A stretch of DNA of 64,000 nt from Nocardioides sp. SR21 (GTDB lineage Bacteria; Actinomycetota; Actinomycetes; Propionibacteriales; Nocardioidaceae): contig NZ_JAKWJR010000001.1 of the NCBI RefSeq assembly GCF_022761125.1, forward strand, positions 124,001-188,000, read 5' to 3'. The stretch's first letter is position 1. Each line of letters opens with the position of its first letter. Under the pieces are notes generated by a model, which worked only from the letters and a program-made list of their open reading frames with translations, did not search any database and was not told the origin of the DNA. The position numbers were made by a program, and so were the translations under genes. Below are positions 13,786-22,793 of the stretch, piece by piece.

Positions 13786-16233
13786 ATGCGCAACCGCCTC
13801 CTGCTCGCGAGCCTCGCCGTCGCACCCCTGACCGGCGGCCTCCTCGCGGCCGCTCCGCTCAGCTCCGCCGCCCCCGCGTCCCCGTCGCAGGCCCCGATCG
13901 TCAGCACCGCCGGCGACCTGGAGGCGGTCGTCACCGCCCCGGTCGGCGGCGACTGGTCGGTCCGCTTCTCCGACAGGACCGGGACGGTCGTCGCCTCGGT
14001 CGCCCACGAGGCGATCGGCCTCGAGACCGCCGCGGGCAGGGTGCTCGCCGACCACGTGGTCTCGGTCGACGGCGGCGTCGTCGAGCTCGGCACGCCCGAC
14101 CCCGCGTTGACCGCGACCGTCAGCGTCACCCCCGACGGCGACGGCGTCTTCGCGGTGCAGGTGGCCGGTCACGGCGACGGCGTCACCGGCGTCTCGCTCG
14201 ACCTGAAGGCGCCCGGCGGCGAGCGGTACCTCGGCCTCGGCGAGCGCTCCGACGCCGTCGACCACCGCGGCAAGAGCGTGCTGAACCGGGTCATGGACGG
14301 TCCGTACACCGAGACCCAGGCCGAGATCGTGCGCACCTTCGTGCCGGAGCCCGGTCTCGGCAAGCGCCCCGACTCGACGTACTACCCGATCCCGTGGGTG
14401 CTCTCCACGGCCGGGTACGGCGTGCTCGTCGACAACGACGAGGACAGCACGTTCGACCTGGCGACCCCCGAGCATCGCACGGTCAACCGCTTCGCGGTCG
14501 AGTCCGACGAGCTCGACCTGCGCGTCTTCGGCGGGCCCACCCCGGCTCGCGCGCTCGCCCGGATGACCGCGGCCATCGGCCGCCAGCCGATGCTGGACAC
14601 CGCCTCCGTGTACGGCGCCTGGTTCCAGCCGCGCGGTGACGCCGTCGCCCAGATCGACGACCAGCGCGACCGCGGTGTCGCCGTCTCGGTGGCCCAGACC
14701 TACGTGCACTACCTGCCGTGCGGCTCGCAGGACACCGAGCGCGAGCGCGCGCTCACCGCGGCCCTGCACGAGCGCGGCGTCGCGGTGACGACGTACTTCA
14801 ACCCGATGGTGTGCCAGAACTACCAGCCGGTCTACGACCAGGGCCTGGAGACGAACGCGTTCACCCGCGCGGCCGACGGCTCGGTGCTGCAGTACCCGTA
14901 CAACACCGCCAGCCACTTCGAGGTCTCGCAGATCGACTTCTCGGCCGCGTCCGGACAGGCCCTCTTCAAGCAGCTGCTCCAGGAGTCCGTCGACGACGGG
15001 TACGACGGCTGGATGGAGGACTTCGGCGAGTACACGCCGGACGACGTCATCTCCGCCGACGGCACGCCCGGCCCGGCGATGCACAACCGCTACGTCGAGC
15101 AGTACCACGCGACCGCCCGCGACTTCGAGGAGTCCGCGCCGCGCCCGCTGCTGCGCTTCCAGCGCTCCGGCTGGACCGATGCGGTCAAGGAGTCCTCGAT
15201 CGTGTGGGGCGGCGACCCGACCACCGGCTGGGGCTTCGACGGCCTCACCTCGTCGGTGACCCAGGGCATCACCATGGGCACGTCCGGCGTGACGACGTGG
15301 GGCCCGGACATCGGCGGGTTCATGACGCTGCCCGGCGACCCGTACCTCACGCCCGAGCTGCTCAACCGCTGGATCCAGTACGGCGCGTTCACCGGCGTGA
15401 TGCGCCTGCAGTCGGGCGGCATCCAGTACGTCGGGCCGACCAAGCCGCTGGTCAGTGACCCCGAGGTCGAGCCCGTCTGGAAGACGTACACCCGCCTGCG
15501 CACGATGCTCTACCCCTACATCGCCGGCAGCCAGGACGCCTACGAGCGCTCGGGCCTGCCGCTGATGCGGCACCTCGCGCTGGTGCACCCGGGCGACCGG
15601 AAGGCCGCCGCGGCCGACGACGAGTACCTGTTCGGCAGCGACCTGCTGGTCGCGCCGGTGACCACCCAGCTGACCCCGATGCGCAAGGTCTACCTGCCGC
15701 GGGGGAAGTGGCTCGAGCTGGCCGGCGCCTGGAACCTCAAGGACACCGGCAGGTTCACGCTCAAGAAGGCGAAGATGATCGGCGGCGAGCGCACGGTCGT
15801 CGCGCAGGCGCCGCTCGACACCATCCCGCTGTTCCTCCGCGGCGGCGCCGTCGTCCCGATGCTGCCGCGGACCGTCGACACGCTGAGCGAGTACGGCGAC
15901 GGCACCGACGTCGAGAGCCTGACCGACGCGGCGGACCGCCGTACCCTCCTGGCCGCCCCGGTGGCCGGGACGTCGCGCGGCACGCTCGGGCCGGACGAGA
16001 CGCTCAGGTCGCAGGTGAAGCGCGCGGCGTGGACCCTGCGTCTCGACGGCGCGCAGGCCCGGACCTATGACCTCCAGGCGACCCTGACCGGCCTCGCGCC
16101 GTCGTGGGAGCCGTGCCGGGTCGAGGCGGACGGGAGGAAGGTGTCGTTCGCGTACGACGCGAGGACGCGGGTGCTGACGCTCAGCGCCGCCCTCGGCGCG
16201 GACGGCGTTCTCGAGGTGACCGCCTGTCGCTAG
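13786..16233 (+). CDS. secreted glycoside hydrolase family 31 enzyme
   Basis: An 815-residue protein with a signal peptide (MRNRLLLASLAVAPLTGG...SAAPAS, about 35 residues). The (beta/alpha)8 core shows the family-31 nucleophile region DGWMEDFGEYTPDD with Asp412, and the acid/base region IVWGGDPTTGW with Asp477. An N-terminal beta-sandwich contains YLGLGERSD, and the C-terminal beta domains include VPMLPRTVDT. GH31 enzymes are retaining alpha-glycosidases (alpha-glucosidase, alpha-xylosidase, sulfoquinovosidase and others). The DFGE form of the nucleophile motif occurs in the sulfoquinovosidase-like branch, but I cannot confirm the sulfonate-binding residues. It stands alone, without an adjacent sugar transporter. 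Confidence 0.88.
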   Translation: MRNRLLLASLAVAPLTGGLLAAAPLSSAAPASPSQAPIVSTAGDLEAVVTAPVGGDWSVRFSDRTGTVVASVAHEAIGLETAAGRVLADHVVSVDGGVVELGTPDPALTATVSVTPDGDGVFAVQVAGHGDGVTGVSLDLKAPGGERYLGLGERSDAVDHRGKSVLNRVMDGPYTETQAEIVRTFVPEPGLGKRPDSTYYPIPWVLSTAGYGVLVDNDEDSTFDLATPEHRTVNRFAVESDELDLRVFGGPTPARALARMTAAIGRQPMLDTASVYGAWFQPRGDAVAQIDDQRDRGVAVSVAQTYVHYLPCGSQDTERERALTAALHERGVAVTTYFNPMVCQNYQPVYDQGLETNAFTRAADGSVLQYPYNTASHFEVSQIDFSAASGQALFKQLLQESVDDGYDGWMEDFGEYTPDDVISADGTPGPAMHNRYVEQYHATARDFEESAPRPLLRFQRSGWTDAVKESSIVWGGDPTTGWGFDGLTSSVTQGITMGTSGVTTWGPDIGGFMTLPGDPYLTPELLNRWIQYGAFTGVMRLQSGGIQYVGPTKPLVSDPEVEPVWKTYTRLRTMLYPYIAGSQDAYERSGLPLMRHLALVHPGDRKAAAADDEYLFGSDLLVAPVTTQLTPMRKVYLPRGKWLELAGAWNLKDTGRFTLKKAKMIGGERTVVAQAPLDTIPLFLRGGAVVPMLPRTVDTLSEYGDGTDVESLTDAADRRTLLAAPVAGTSRGTLGPDETLRSQVKRAAWTLRLDGAQARTYDLQATLTGLAPSWEPCRVEADGRKVSFAYDARTRVLTLSAALGADGVLEVTACR

Positions 16234-16243
16234 CGGCAACCGC

Positions 16244-16249
16244 TAGGGT
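16244..16249 (+). promoter_or_regulatory. -10 box of leaderless acyltransferase transcript
   Basis: TAGGGT lies exactly 7 bases before GTG 16257. No Shine-Dalgarno sequence is seen. It fixes the start choice and lies only 11 bases after the GH31 stop. Confidence 0.6.
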
Positions 16250-16256
16250 CCGACCC

Positions 16257-16961
16257 GTGAGGAACCTGTCGAAGCGGCTGGCCAACCGGGCCCTGCTCGC
16301 CGGCTGGCGCTGGGCGAGCAGGGCCGGCGAGGTCGTGCCGGGCACGCGTGAGGCCGAGAAGTTCGGCAGCTTCGGCCGGGGCAGCAGCCTCGGCTTCCCG
16401 GCCGCCACGCTGATGGGGACGCGCGCCATCCACCTCGGCGAGGACGTGCTGGTCGGGCGGCAGGCGTCGCTGTCGGTGGGCTACGGCCCGACGCAGCAGG
16501 ACCTGCCCGAGCGTGGCCTGGTGATCGGCGACCGCACGGTGCTCGGCGCGCGGATCACGATCGTCGCCCACGTCTCGATCGAGATCGGCGACGACGTGTG
16601 GTTCGGCCAGGACGTGTTCGTCACCGACTCCGGCCACGGCTACCAGGACCCGAACCTGCCGATCGGCGAGCAGTTCGGCGCGCACCTGCCGGTCCGGATC
16701 GGCTCGGGCTCCTGGATCGGGCACGGCGCGATCATCCTGCCCGGCGCGAACATCGGGCGGAACGTCGTGGTCGCGGCCGGATCCGTGGTCCGCGGTGACC
16801 ACGAGGACCACAGTGTCGTCGGGGGCGCGCCCGCCAAGCTGATCCGCCGCTACGAGCCCGGTGTGGGCTGGGTCGGCACCCGCGGCGACGTACGCCCGAT
16901 CACGTCCGGGCACTTCGGCGGGCTCTTCGACGAGCCCGAGGACACCATCGCCACGGCGTAG
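16257..16961 (+). CDS. hexapeptide-repeat acyltransferase (LbH family)
   Basis: A 234-residue protein dominated by left-handed beta-helix repeats from about residue 55: FPAATLMGTRAIHLGEDVLV, LVIGDRTVLGARITIVAHVS, IEIGDDVWFGQDVFVTDSGH, VRIGSGSWIGHGAIILPGAN and VVVAAGSVVRGDHEDHSVV. The histidine in VTDSGHGY is placed like the catalytic His of maltose/WcaF/colanic-acid-type acetyltransferases. It probably O-acetylates a glycan or glycolipid in the cytoplasm; the acceptor is unknown. GTG 16257 is chosen from the -10 spacing. It is followed by the desaturase gene with its own promoter-like box. Confidence 0.85.
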   Translation: MRNLSKRLANRALLAGWRWASRAGEVVPGTREAEKFGSFGRGSSLGFPAATLMGTRAIHLGEDVLVGRQASLSVGYGPTQQDLPERGLVIGDRTVLGARITIVAHVSIEIGDDVWFGQDVFVTDSGHGYQDPNLPIGEQFGAHLPVRIGSGSWIGHGAIILPGANIGRNVVVAAGSVVRGDHEDHSVVGGAPAKLIRRYEPGVGWVGTRGDVRPITSGHFGGLFDEPEDTIATA

Positions 16962-17005
16962 CGCGCTAGCCTCCCAGTGGGGGCCACCGACCGAGGGAGC
17001 TGACC

Positions 17006-17962
17006 GTGACCACGACGCCGCCCAACCTGCTGGAGGAGCTCGAGCCCGTCGTGGCCGAGAACCTCGACCGGCACCTCTCGATGGCGCAGGAGTGGCATCC
17101 GCACGACTACGTCCCGTGGAGCCAGGGCCGCGACTTCGCGATGCTCGGCGGCGAGGACTGGGACCCCGAGCAGTCCCAGCTCTCGGAGACGGCCAAGGCC
17201 GCGATGTTCACCAACCTGCTCACCGAGGACAACCTGCCGTCGTACCACCGCGAGATCGCGACCCGGTTCGGCCGCGACGGCGCCTGGGGCACCTGGGTCG
17301 GCCGGTGGACGGCGGAGGAGAACCGGCACGGCATCGCGATGCGCGACTACCTCGTGGTCACCCGCGGCGTCGACCCGGTCGAGCTCGAGCGGGCCCGGAT
17401 GGACTACATGACCTCGGGCTACGACTCGGGAGACAAGACCGCGCTCGAGGCGGTGACGTACGTGTCGTTCCAGGAGCTCGCGACGCGGGTGTCCCACCGC
17501 AACACCGGCAAGGTCACCAACGACCCGATCGCGGACCGGATGCTGGCGCGGATCTCCAAGGACGAGAACCTGCACATGGTCTTCTACCGCAACATCGTCG
17601 CGGCGGCGCTCGAGATCGCGCCCGACGCGACGATGCGCGCGATCGCGGACGAGGTGATCGGCTTCGAGATGCCCGGCGCCACGATGGCGGGCTTCCGGCG
17701 CAACTCGATGATCATCGCGAAGGCCGGGATCTACGACCTGCGGCTGCACCACGACGACGTGATCATGCCGGTCCTGCGGCACTGGGACGTGTTCGACCGC
17801 TCCGGCCTTGGGCCCGAGGGCGAGCGGGCCCGCGAGGAGCTCGGCGCCTTCCTCGAGGCGCTCGACCAGCAGGCCACGAGGTTCGTCGACCGGCGCGCGG
17901 AGAACCGCGCCCGCGACGCCGCCCGCGCCGACGGCAGGACGCCGGACATCGTCGCCTCGTGA
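17006..17962 (+). CDS. acyl-ACP desaturase (ferritin-like diiron)
   Basis: A 318-residue soluble desaturase of the FA_desaturase_2 family. The two diiron half-sites are visible: EENRH (Glu104-His108) and, later, KDENLHMVFYRN, together with LTEDNLPSYHREI and WTAEENRHG typical of stearoyl-ACP/DesA enzymes. The family introduces a cis double bond into acyl-ACP (Delta9 in plants) using O2 and reduced ferredoxin. Actinobacterial DesA1/A2 homologues feed membrane unsaturated or mycolate-type lipids. GTG 17006 follows a GAGGGAG ribosome site. A TAGCCT box at 16967-16972 could be the -10. Confidence 0.92.
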   Translation: MTTTPPNLLEELEPVVAENLDRHLSMAQEWHPHDYVPWSQGRDFAMLGGEDWDPEQSQLSETAKAAMFTNLLTEDNLPSYHREIATRFGRDGAWGTWVGRWTAEENRHGIAMRDYLVVTRGVDPVELERARMDYMTSGYDSGDKTALEAVTYVSFQELATRVSHRNTGKVTNDPIADRMLARISKDENLHMVFYRNIVAAALEIAPDATMRAIADEVIGFEMPGATMAGFRRNSMIIAKAGIYDLRLHHDDVIMPVLRHWDVFDRSGLGPEGERAREELGAFLEALDQQATRFVDRRAENRARDAARADGRTPDIVAS

Positions 17963-17977
17963 TGAGTTCTCGCGCCG

Positions 17978-18000
17978 GTACCCGTCACATGGATGACGGG
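17978..18000 (+). promoter_or_regulatory. palindrome and shared motif before the ECF sigma gene
   Basis: CCCGTCA (17981-17987) and TGACGGG (17994-18000) form a perfect 7-bp inverted repeat with a 6-base spacer. The overlapping GTACCCGTCAC (17978-17988) recurs at 32720-32730 at nearly the same distance from a start codon. It is a candidate autoregulatory promoter element of the sigma factor, or a hairpin in its leader. Confidence 0.4.
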
Positions 18001-18024
18001 AACGACGACGAGAGGGAAGACGAG

Positions 18025-18957
18025 ATGACGATCGTGGAGATCGACGAGCAGGAGTTCTCGGGGCTGGCCGAGCGGCACCGGCGTGAGCTGCACGTGCACT
18101 GCTACCGGATGCTCGGGTCGTTCGACGACGCCGAGGATGCCGTGCAGGAGACCTACCTGCGGGCCTGGCGCCGGCGGGAGACCTTCGAAGGGCGCTCGAC
18201 GTTCCGCGCCTGGCTCTACCGGATCGCCACGAACGCCTGCCTGGACGCGCTCGCGAAGAAGCGGCCGGAGCCCGCTGCCGGCGGTGAGGTGCGGTGGCTG
18301 CAGCCGTACCCCGACCAGCTGCTCGACGACCCGGAGGTCCTCGCGTCGGCGCGCGAGACGATCGAGCTCGCGTACGTCGTCGCCGTCCAGCACCTGGCCC
18401 CGCGGCCGCGGGCCGCGCTGCTCCTGCGCGACGTCGTCGGCTGGCCGGCCAAGGACGTCGCCGAGCTGCTCGGCGACTCCGTGAACTCCGTCAACAGCGC
18501 GCTCCAGCGCGCCCGCGCCGGGATGCGCGAGCACCTGCCCGCCGAGCGCCAGGACTGGAGCGGTGGTGACGAGGACGCCGGCACCCGCGAGCTGGTGCGC
18601 CGCTTCACCGACGCCACCGTGGCCACGGACATCGACACCCTCGCGGCGATGCTGCGCGACGACGTGCGCGCCTCGATGCCGCCGACCCCGGGGGTGCGGC
18701 TGGGTCGCGACGCCGTCGTCGCCGACTGGGTGCAGGACGGCTTCCCCGAGATCACCGGGCTGCGCGGCGTACCCACGTCCGTGAACCGGCAGCCGGCCGT
18801 CGCCTTCTACCTGTGGCGGGAGGCGGCGGGCGCCTACCTGCCGCTGACGCTCGACGTCCTGCGCATCAGCGGCGGGGAGATCGCCGAGATCACGACCTTC
18901 TCCGACGACCAGTTCCCACGGCTCGGCCTCCCGGAGCGACTGCCGGCCACGTCGTGA
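18025..18957 (+). CDS. ECF sigma-70 factor with C-terminal SnoaL-like domain (SigG/SigX5-type)
   Basis: A 310-residue sigma factor. Region 2 (about residues 10-75) contains RHRRELHVHCYRMLGSFDDA, then EDAVQETYLRAWRR and FRAWLYRIATNACLDAL. Region 4 (about 120-175) contains LAPRPRAALLLRDVVGWPAK and NSALQRARAGMREHLPAE. The C-terminal 120 residues form an NTF2/SnoaL-like domain (RRFTDATVATDIDTLAAML, IAEITTFSDDQFPRLGLPE), the layout of the TIGR02960/SigG-like group, in which this domain modulates activity in place of an anti-sigma factor. ATG 18025 is preferred because AGAGGGAAG precedes it; ATG 17989 is in frame. The stop overlaps the next gene by 4 bp. Confidence 0.88.
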   Translation: MTIVEIDEQEFSGLAERHRRELHVHCYRMLGSFDDAEDAVQETYLRAWRRRETFEGRSTFRAWLYRIATNACLDALAKKRPEPAAGGEVRWLQPYPDQLLDDPEVLASARETIELAYVVAVQHLAPRPRAALLLRDVVGWPAKDVAELLGDSVNSVNSALQRARAGMREHLPAERQDWSGGDEDAGTRELVRRFTDATVATDIDTLAAMLRDDVRASMPPTPGVRLGRDAVVADWVQDGFPEITGLRGVPTSVNRQPAVAFYLWREAAGAYLPLTLDVLRISGGEIAEITTFSDDQFPRLGLPERLPATS

Positions 18958-19328
18958 AGGCGCTCGTGCTGCGTGGCGTGGTCGCCACGCTCGCAGCGGT
19001 GCTGTGCACCACGGTCCTCGCCGCGCTCGCCCGCGCCGCCGGTGTCGACCTCGAGGTGGACGGCGGCGAGACGATCCCGGTGTCCGGGATCGCCACCGTC
19101 ACCGGGTTCTTCTCCCTCGTCGGCGTCGTCCTCGCGGTCGTGCTCCGGCGCTGGAGCGCCCGTCCGGTCGCGCTCTTCGTGTGGCTCTCGGTGACGCTGA
19201 CCGCGCTGTCGCTGGTCCCGCCACTGCTGTACGGCGCGGACGCTGCCACGACGCTCACGCTGATCGGTCTCCACCTCGTCGCGGCGGGGGTGATGATCCC
19301 GAACCTCGCGCGAGGGCTGCGAGCCTGA
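18954..19328 (+). CDS. DUF6069-like four-helix membrane protein
   Basis: A 124-residue protein with four evident hydrophobic segments: about 5-22 (LRGVVATLAAVLCTTVLAAL), about 35-60 (ATVTGFFSLVGVVLAVVL), about 66-85 (VALFVWLSVTLTALSLV) and about 95-115 (LTLIGLHLVAAGVMIPNLAR). Short four-helix proteins of the DUF6069 type are common beside actinobacterial sigma factors and small enzymes; their function is unknown. GTG 18954 overlaps the sigma-factor stop (GTGA), so it is translated with the sigma gene and may act in its signalling. That role is inferred from position only. Confidence 0.7.
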   Translation: MKALVLRGVVATLAAVLCTTVLAALARAAGVDLEVDGGETIPVSGIATVTGFFSLVGVVLAVVLRRWSARPVALFVWLSVTLTALSLVPPLLYGADAATTLTLIGLHLVAAGVMIPNLARGLRA

Positions 19329-19337
19329 CGTTGTGGA

Positions 19338-19389
19338 ATACCCATGGGGGGTATACGGTGTTGTTACCGGTACCCCCCATGGGTATATT
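19338..19389 (+). promoter_or_regulatory. copper promoter with two CsoR-type operators
   Basis: ATACCCATGGGGGGTA (19338-19353) is repeated as a perfect inverted copy at 19371-19386. Each half is itself a near-palindrome of the CsoR/CopY-like type (TACCC...GGGTA). The second overlaps a strong -10 TATATT (19384-19389) with -35 TTGTTA (19361-19366) 17 bp upstream. A CsoR-family repressor is encoded at the end of the operon, so copper-induced derepression is the obvious reading. Confidence 0.85.
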
Positions 19390-19416
19390 CGGATGACGAC
19401 AGCGAAGGAGCCCACG

Positions 19417-19629
19417 ATGAGCACGAGCGAGTACCAGGTCACCGGCATGACGTGCGGCCACTGCGAGATGTCGGTCCGCGAGGAGGTCGGCGAGATCCCC
19501 GGCGTGCAGTCGATCGAGGTCAGCTTCGAGACCGGCGCGCTCGTCATCACCTCGGCCGAGCCTGTCGACGACGCCGCCGTCCTCGCCGCGGTCGACGAGG
19601 CGGGCTACCAGGCGGTGCGAACGCGATGA
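19417..19629 (+). CDS. copZ: copper chaperone CopZ-like HMA protein
   Basis: A 70-residue single heavy-metal-associated domain with metal-binding GMTCGHC (Cys13, Cys16) and the rest of the ferredoxin-like fold (VREEVGEIPGVQSIEVSFET, VLAAVDEAGYQAV). CopZ-type chaperones carry Cu(I) in the cytoplasm to CopA and to the CsoR repressor. GAAGGAG lies 6 bases before ATG 19417. First gene of the copper operon, directly behind the CsoR-type operators. The stop overlaps the next start by 4 bp. Confidence 0.93.
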   Translation: MSTSEYQVTGMTCGHCEMSVREEVGEIPGVQSIEVSFETGALVITSAEPVDDAAVLAAVDEAGYQAVRTR

Positions 19630-20540
19630 ACACGCCTGCCCGGCTCGGGTTGTACGGCGCGGGGCTGGCCGTGCTCTTCGTCGGCGCCTTCGCGGCAGCC
19701 GGCGCCGTCGTACCGCAGAGCACCGTCGACAGCTGGACCCAGGAGGCCGAGGGCCACGACATGGGTGCGGAGGGCGCCGGCGGTCACGGCGACGCGCACG
19801 CCCCTGCGGCTCCGACCGCGGTCCGCGGCGTCAGCAGCGCCCAGGACGGCTACCTGCTCACCCCGGTCGCCGCTCCTGACGAGGTCGACGAGAGCGGGAC
19901 GCTCTCGTTCCGGATCCACGACGCGCACGGCGAGGCGTTGACGAGCTTCGCCACCGAGCACGACAAGGAGCTGCACCTCATCGTCGTCCGCACCGACGGG
20001 AGCCGCTTCCGCCACGTGCACCCGACGATGGCGGCGGACGGCACCTGGTCGCTGCCGTGGGAGTGGGCTGCCGCCGGCACCTATCGGGTGTACGCCGACT
20101 TCGTCCCGGGCGGCGAGGGCGAGGGCGACCCGGTCACGCTGACCCGCACCGTCGACGTCGCCGGCCCGTTCGCGCCCGTGGTGCCCGTCCCGGCGGACGT
20201 CGCGACGGTCGACGGGTTCACCGTCGAGCTCGTCGGCGACCTGGCCGTCGGGGAGAGCTCGCAGCTGACGCTGTCCGTGAGCAGGGGCGGCGAGCCGGTC
20301 ACCACGCTGCAGCCGTACCTCGGTGCCTTCGGTCACCTGGTGGCGCTGCGCGAGGGCGACCTCGCCTATCTCCACGTCCACCCCGAGGGCGACGAGCCCG
20401 CCGCCGGCGAGACCTCCGGCCCGGAGATCTCGTTCCTGGCCGAGGCGCCCACGCCGGGCCGCTACCTGCTCTACCTGGACTTCCAGGTCGACGGCCAGGT
20501 GCACAGCGCCCCGTTCGTCGTCGACGCCCACGCCCACTGA
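19626..20540 (+). CDS. exported His-rich copper-operon protein with two related domains
   Basis: A 304-residue protein with one N-terminal hydrophobic segment ([20 protein letters not shown], about 7-26) and an extracytoplasmic remainder. A His/Gly-rich linker ([17 protein letters not shown]) follows the membrane segment. Two Ig-like halves share a motif: HLIVVR...FRHVHP (about residues 120-135) and HLVALR...YLHVHP (about 236-252). Each ends in a YRVYADF / YLLYLDF strand, and the chain ends DAHAH. The repeated HVHP and terminal histidines suggest Cu binding outside the membrane. Placed between copZ and copA, it is probably an extracellular copper scavenger or delivery protein. No catalytic family is recognised. 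Confidence 0.7.
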   Translation: MNTPARLGLYGAGLAVLFVGAFAAAGAVVPQSTVDSWTQEAEGHDMGAEGAGGHGDAHAPAAPTAVRGVSSAQDGYLLTPVAAPDEVDESGTLSFRIHDAHGEALTSFATEHDKELHLIVVRTDGSRFRHVHPTMAADGTWSLPWEWAAAGTYRVYADFVPGGEGEGDPVTLTRTVDVAGPFAPVVPVPADVATVDGFTVELVGDLAVGESSQLTLSVSRGGEPVTTLQPYLGAFGHLVALREGDLAYLHVHPEGDEPAAGETSGPEISFLAEAPTPGRYLLYLDFQVDGQVHSAPFVVDAHAH

Positions 20541-20556
20541 TCGCGGAGGAGGAACC

Positions 20557-22788
20557 ATGAACACGACCCCGGTCATCGAGCTCGAGATCGGCGGCATGAC
20601 CTGCGCCTCCTGCGCGATGCGGATCGAGAAGAAGCTGAACAAGCTCGACGGCGTCACCGCGACGGTCAACTACGCGACCGAGAAGGCGCAGGTCCACGCG
20701 GACGGTGTCGACGCCGAGGCCCTGATCGCCGAGGTCGCCAAGGCCGGCTACACCGCCACGCTGCCCTCCGCTCCCGACGCCGAGTCCGGTGAGGAGCGCC
20801 CGGACGCCGAGCTGGTCGCGCTGCGGCAACGGCTGATCGGCTCCATCGTGCTCGCCGTGCCGGTGATCGCGATGGCGATGGTCCCGGCGCTGCAGTTCGA
20901 GTACTGGCAGTGGGCGTCGCTGACGATGGCCGCCCCGGTCGTGCTGTGGGCGGCCTGGCCGTTCCACCGGGCCGCGTGGACCAACCTGCGCCACGGCGCG
21001 GCCACCATGGACACGCTGGTGTCCCTCGGCACGCTCTCGGCGTTCGCCTGGTCGCTGTACGCCCTGTTCCTCGGCACCGCCGGCGAGCCCGGCATGACCC
21101 ACCCGTTCGAGCTGACCGTCAGCCCGACCGACGGCGCCTCGAACATCTACTTCGAGGTCGCCGCCGGCGTGACGATGTTCCTGCTGGCCGGCCGCTACTT
21201 CGAGAAGCGGTCCAAGCGGCGGGCCGGCGCGGCGCTGCGGGCGCTGCTCGAGCTCGGCGCCAAGGACGTCGCCGTGCTGCGCGACGGCATCGAGACCCGC
21301 ATCCCCACGGCGGACCTGAGGGCCGGCGACGAGTTCGTCGTACGTCCCGGCGAGAAGATCGCCACCGACGGCGTCGTGGTGACGGGTACGTCGGCGGTGG
21401 ACGCCTCGATGCTCACCGGGGAGTCCGTCCCGGTCGAGGTCGGCGTGGGCGACGCCGTCACCGGCGGGACCGTGAACGCCGGCGGCCGGCTGGTCGTCCG
21501 CGCGACGCGGGTCGGCTCCGACACCCAGCTCGCCCAGATGGCCCGGCTCGTCGAGGACGCCCAGTCCGGCAAGGCGCAGGTGCAGCGCCTCGCCGACCGG
21601 GTCGCGGGCGTGTTCGTCCCGATCGTCATCGCGATCGCGGTCGGCACCCTGGGTGCCTGGCTCGGCGCCGGGTTCCCGGCAGCCGCCGCGTTCACCGCCG
21701 CGGTCGCCGTCCTCATCATCGCCTGCCCCTGCGCCCTGGGCCTGGCCACGCCGACCGCGCTGCTGGTCGGCACCGGTCGCGGCGCCCAGCTCGGCGTCCT
21801 CATCAAGGGTCCCGAGGTGCTGGAGTCCACCCGCGCGGTCGACACCGTCGTGCTCGACAAGACCGGGACCGTCACGACCGGCACGATGACGCTGGTCGAG
21901 GTGGTCACGGCCGCCGGGGTCGACCGGGGTGAGCTGCTCCGGCTGGCGGGTGCGCTCGAGGCGGCGTCGGAGCACCCGATCGCCCGGGCGATCGCGCGCG
22001 GCGCCATCGAGGAGGCCGGGCCGCTGCCCACGCCGGAGGACTTCGCCAACGTCGAGGGCAACGGCGTCCAGGGCATCGTCGAGGGGCACGCGGTGCTCGT
22101 CGGCCGTGACTCGCTGCTGGCCGAGTGGTCGCAGCACCTGGACGCCGACCTGTCGCGCGCCAAGGCCGCCGCCGAGGCGCAGGGCCGGACCGCCGTCGCG
22201 GTCGGCTGGGACGGCGCCGCCCGTGGCGTGCTCGTCGTCGCCGACCGGGTGAAGCCGACCAGCCGTGAGGCGGTCGCCCAGCTGAAGGCGCTGGGCCTGA
22301 CCCCGGTCCTGCTGACCGGCGACAACCGGGCCGTGGCGGAGCAGATCGCCGCCGAGGTCGGCATCGACCGGGTGATCGCCGAGGTCCTGCCGCAGGACAA
22401 GGTCGCCGTCGTACGCGACCTGCAGGCGCAGGGCAAGGTCGTCGCGATGGTCGGCGACGGCGTCAACGACGCCGCCGCGCTCGCGCAGGCCGACCTCGGC
22501 CTCGCGATGGGCACCGGCACCGACGTCGCCATCGAGGCCGCGGACATCACGCTGGTGCGCGGGGACCTGCGCAGCGCCGCCGACGCGATCCGCCTGGCCC
22601 GCCGGACGCTCGGCACCATCAAGGTCAACCTGTTCTGGGCGTTCGCCTACAACGTGGCCGCGATCCCCCTGGCCGCGCTCGGCCTGCTCAACCCGATGCT
22701 GGCCGGCGCCGCGATGGCGTTCTCCAGCGTCTTCGTCGTCGGCAACAGCCTGCGTCTCCGCTCCTTCGCCCCTCAGCAGAAAGACTGA
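20557..22788 (+). CDS. copA: Cu(+)-exporting P1B-type ATPase
   Basis: A 743-residue heavy-metal ATPase. The N-terminal HMA domain has GMTCASC (Cys16, Cys19). The membrane metal site is CPC at 390-392 in [13 protein letters not shown]. The phosphorylated aspartate is Asp434 in DKTGT, the nucleotide-binding His-Pro is at 473-474 (SEHP), the hinge is [10 protein letters not shown] (from 633), and the actuator motif LTGES is present. All P1B-1 landmarks are intact, consistent with Cu(I) efflux. GGAGGAGG lies just before ATG 20557. Third gene of the copper operon. Confidence 0.95.
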   Translation: MNTTPVIELEIGGMTCASCAMRIEKKLNKLDGVTATVNYATEKAQVHADGVDAEALIAEVAKAGYTATLPSAPDAESGEERPDAELVALRQRLIGSIVLAVPVIAMAMVPALQFEYWQWASLTMAAPVVLWAAWPFHRAAWTNLRHGAATMDTLVSLGTLSAFAWSLYALFLGTAGEPGMTHPFELTVSPTDGASNIYFEVAAGVTMFLLAGRYFEKRSKRRAGAALRALLELGAKDVAVLRDGIETRIPTADLRAGDEFVVRPGEKIATDGVVVTGTSAVDASMLTGESVPVEVGVGDAVTGGTVNAGGRLVVRATRVGSDTQLAQMARLVEDAQSGKAQVQRLADRVAGVFVPIVIAIAVGTLGAWLGAGFPAAAAFTAAVAVLIIACPCALGLATPTALLVGTGRGAQLGVLIKGPEVLESTRAVDTVVLDKTGTVTTGTMTLVEVVTAAGVDRGELLRLAGALEAASEHPIARAIARGAIEEAGPLPTPEDFANVEGNGVQGIVEGHAVLVGRDSLLAEWSQHLDADLSRAKAAAEAQGRTAVAVGWDGAARGVLVVADRVKPTSREAVAQLKALGLTPVLLTGDNRAVAEQIAAEVGIDRVIAEVLPQDKVAVVRDLQAQGKVVAMVGDGVNDAAALAQADLGLAMGTGTDVAIEAADITLVRGDLRSAADAIRLARRTLGTIKVNLFWAFAYNVAAIPLAALGLLNPMLAGAAMAFSSVFVVGNSLRLRSFAPQQKD

Positions 22789-22793
22789 ACCCG

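Noticed and set aside
13759-16239. An 826-codon open frame on the minus strand antisense to the GH31 gene
   Set aside because: Long antisense frames are expected in high-GC DNA; no motifs and no start signal, while the plus strand shows catalytic GH31 motifs and a signal peptide.
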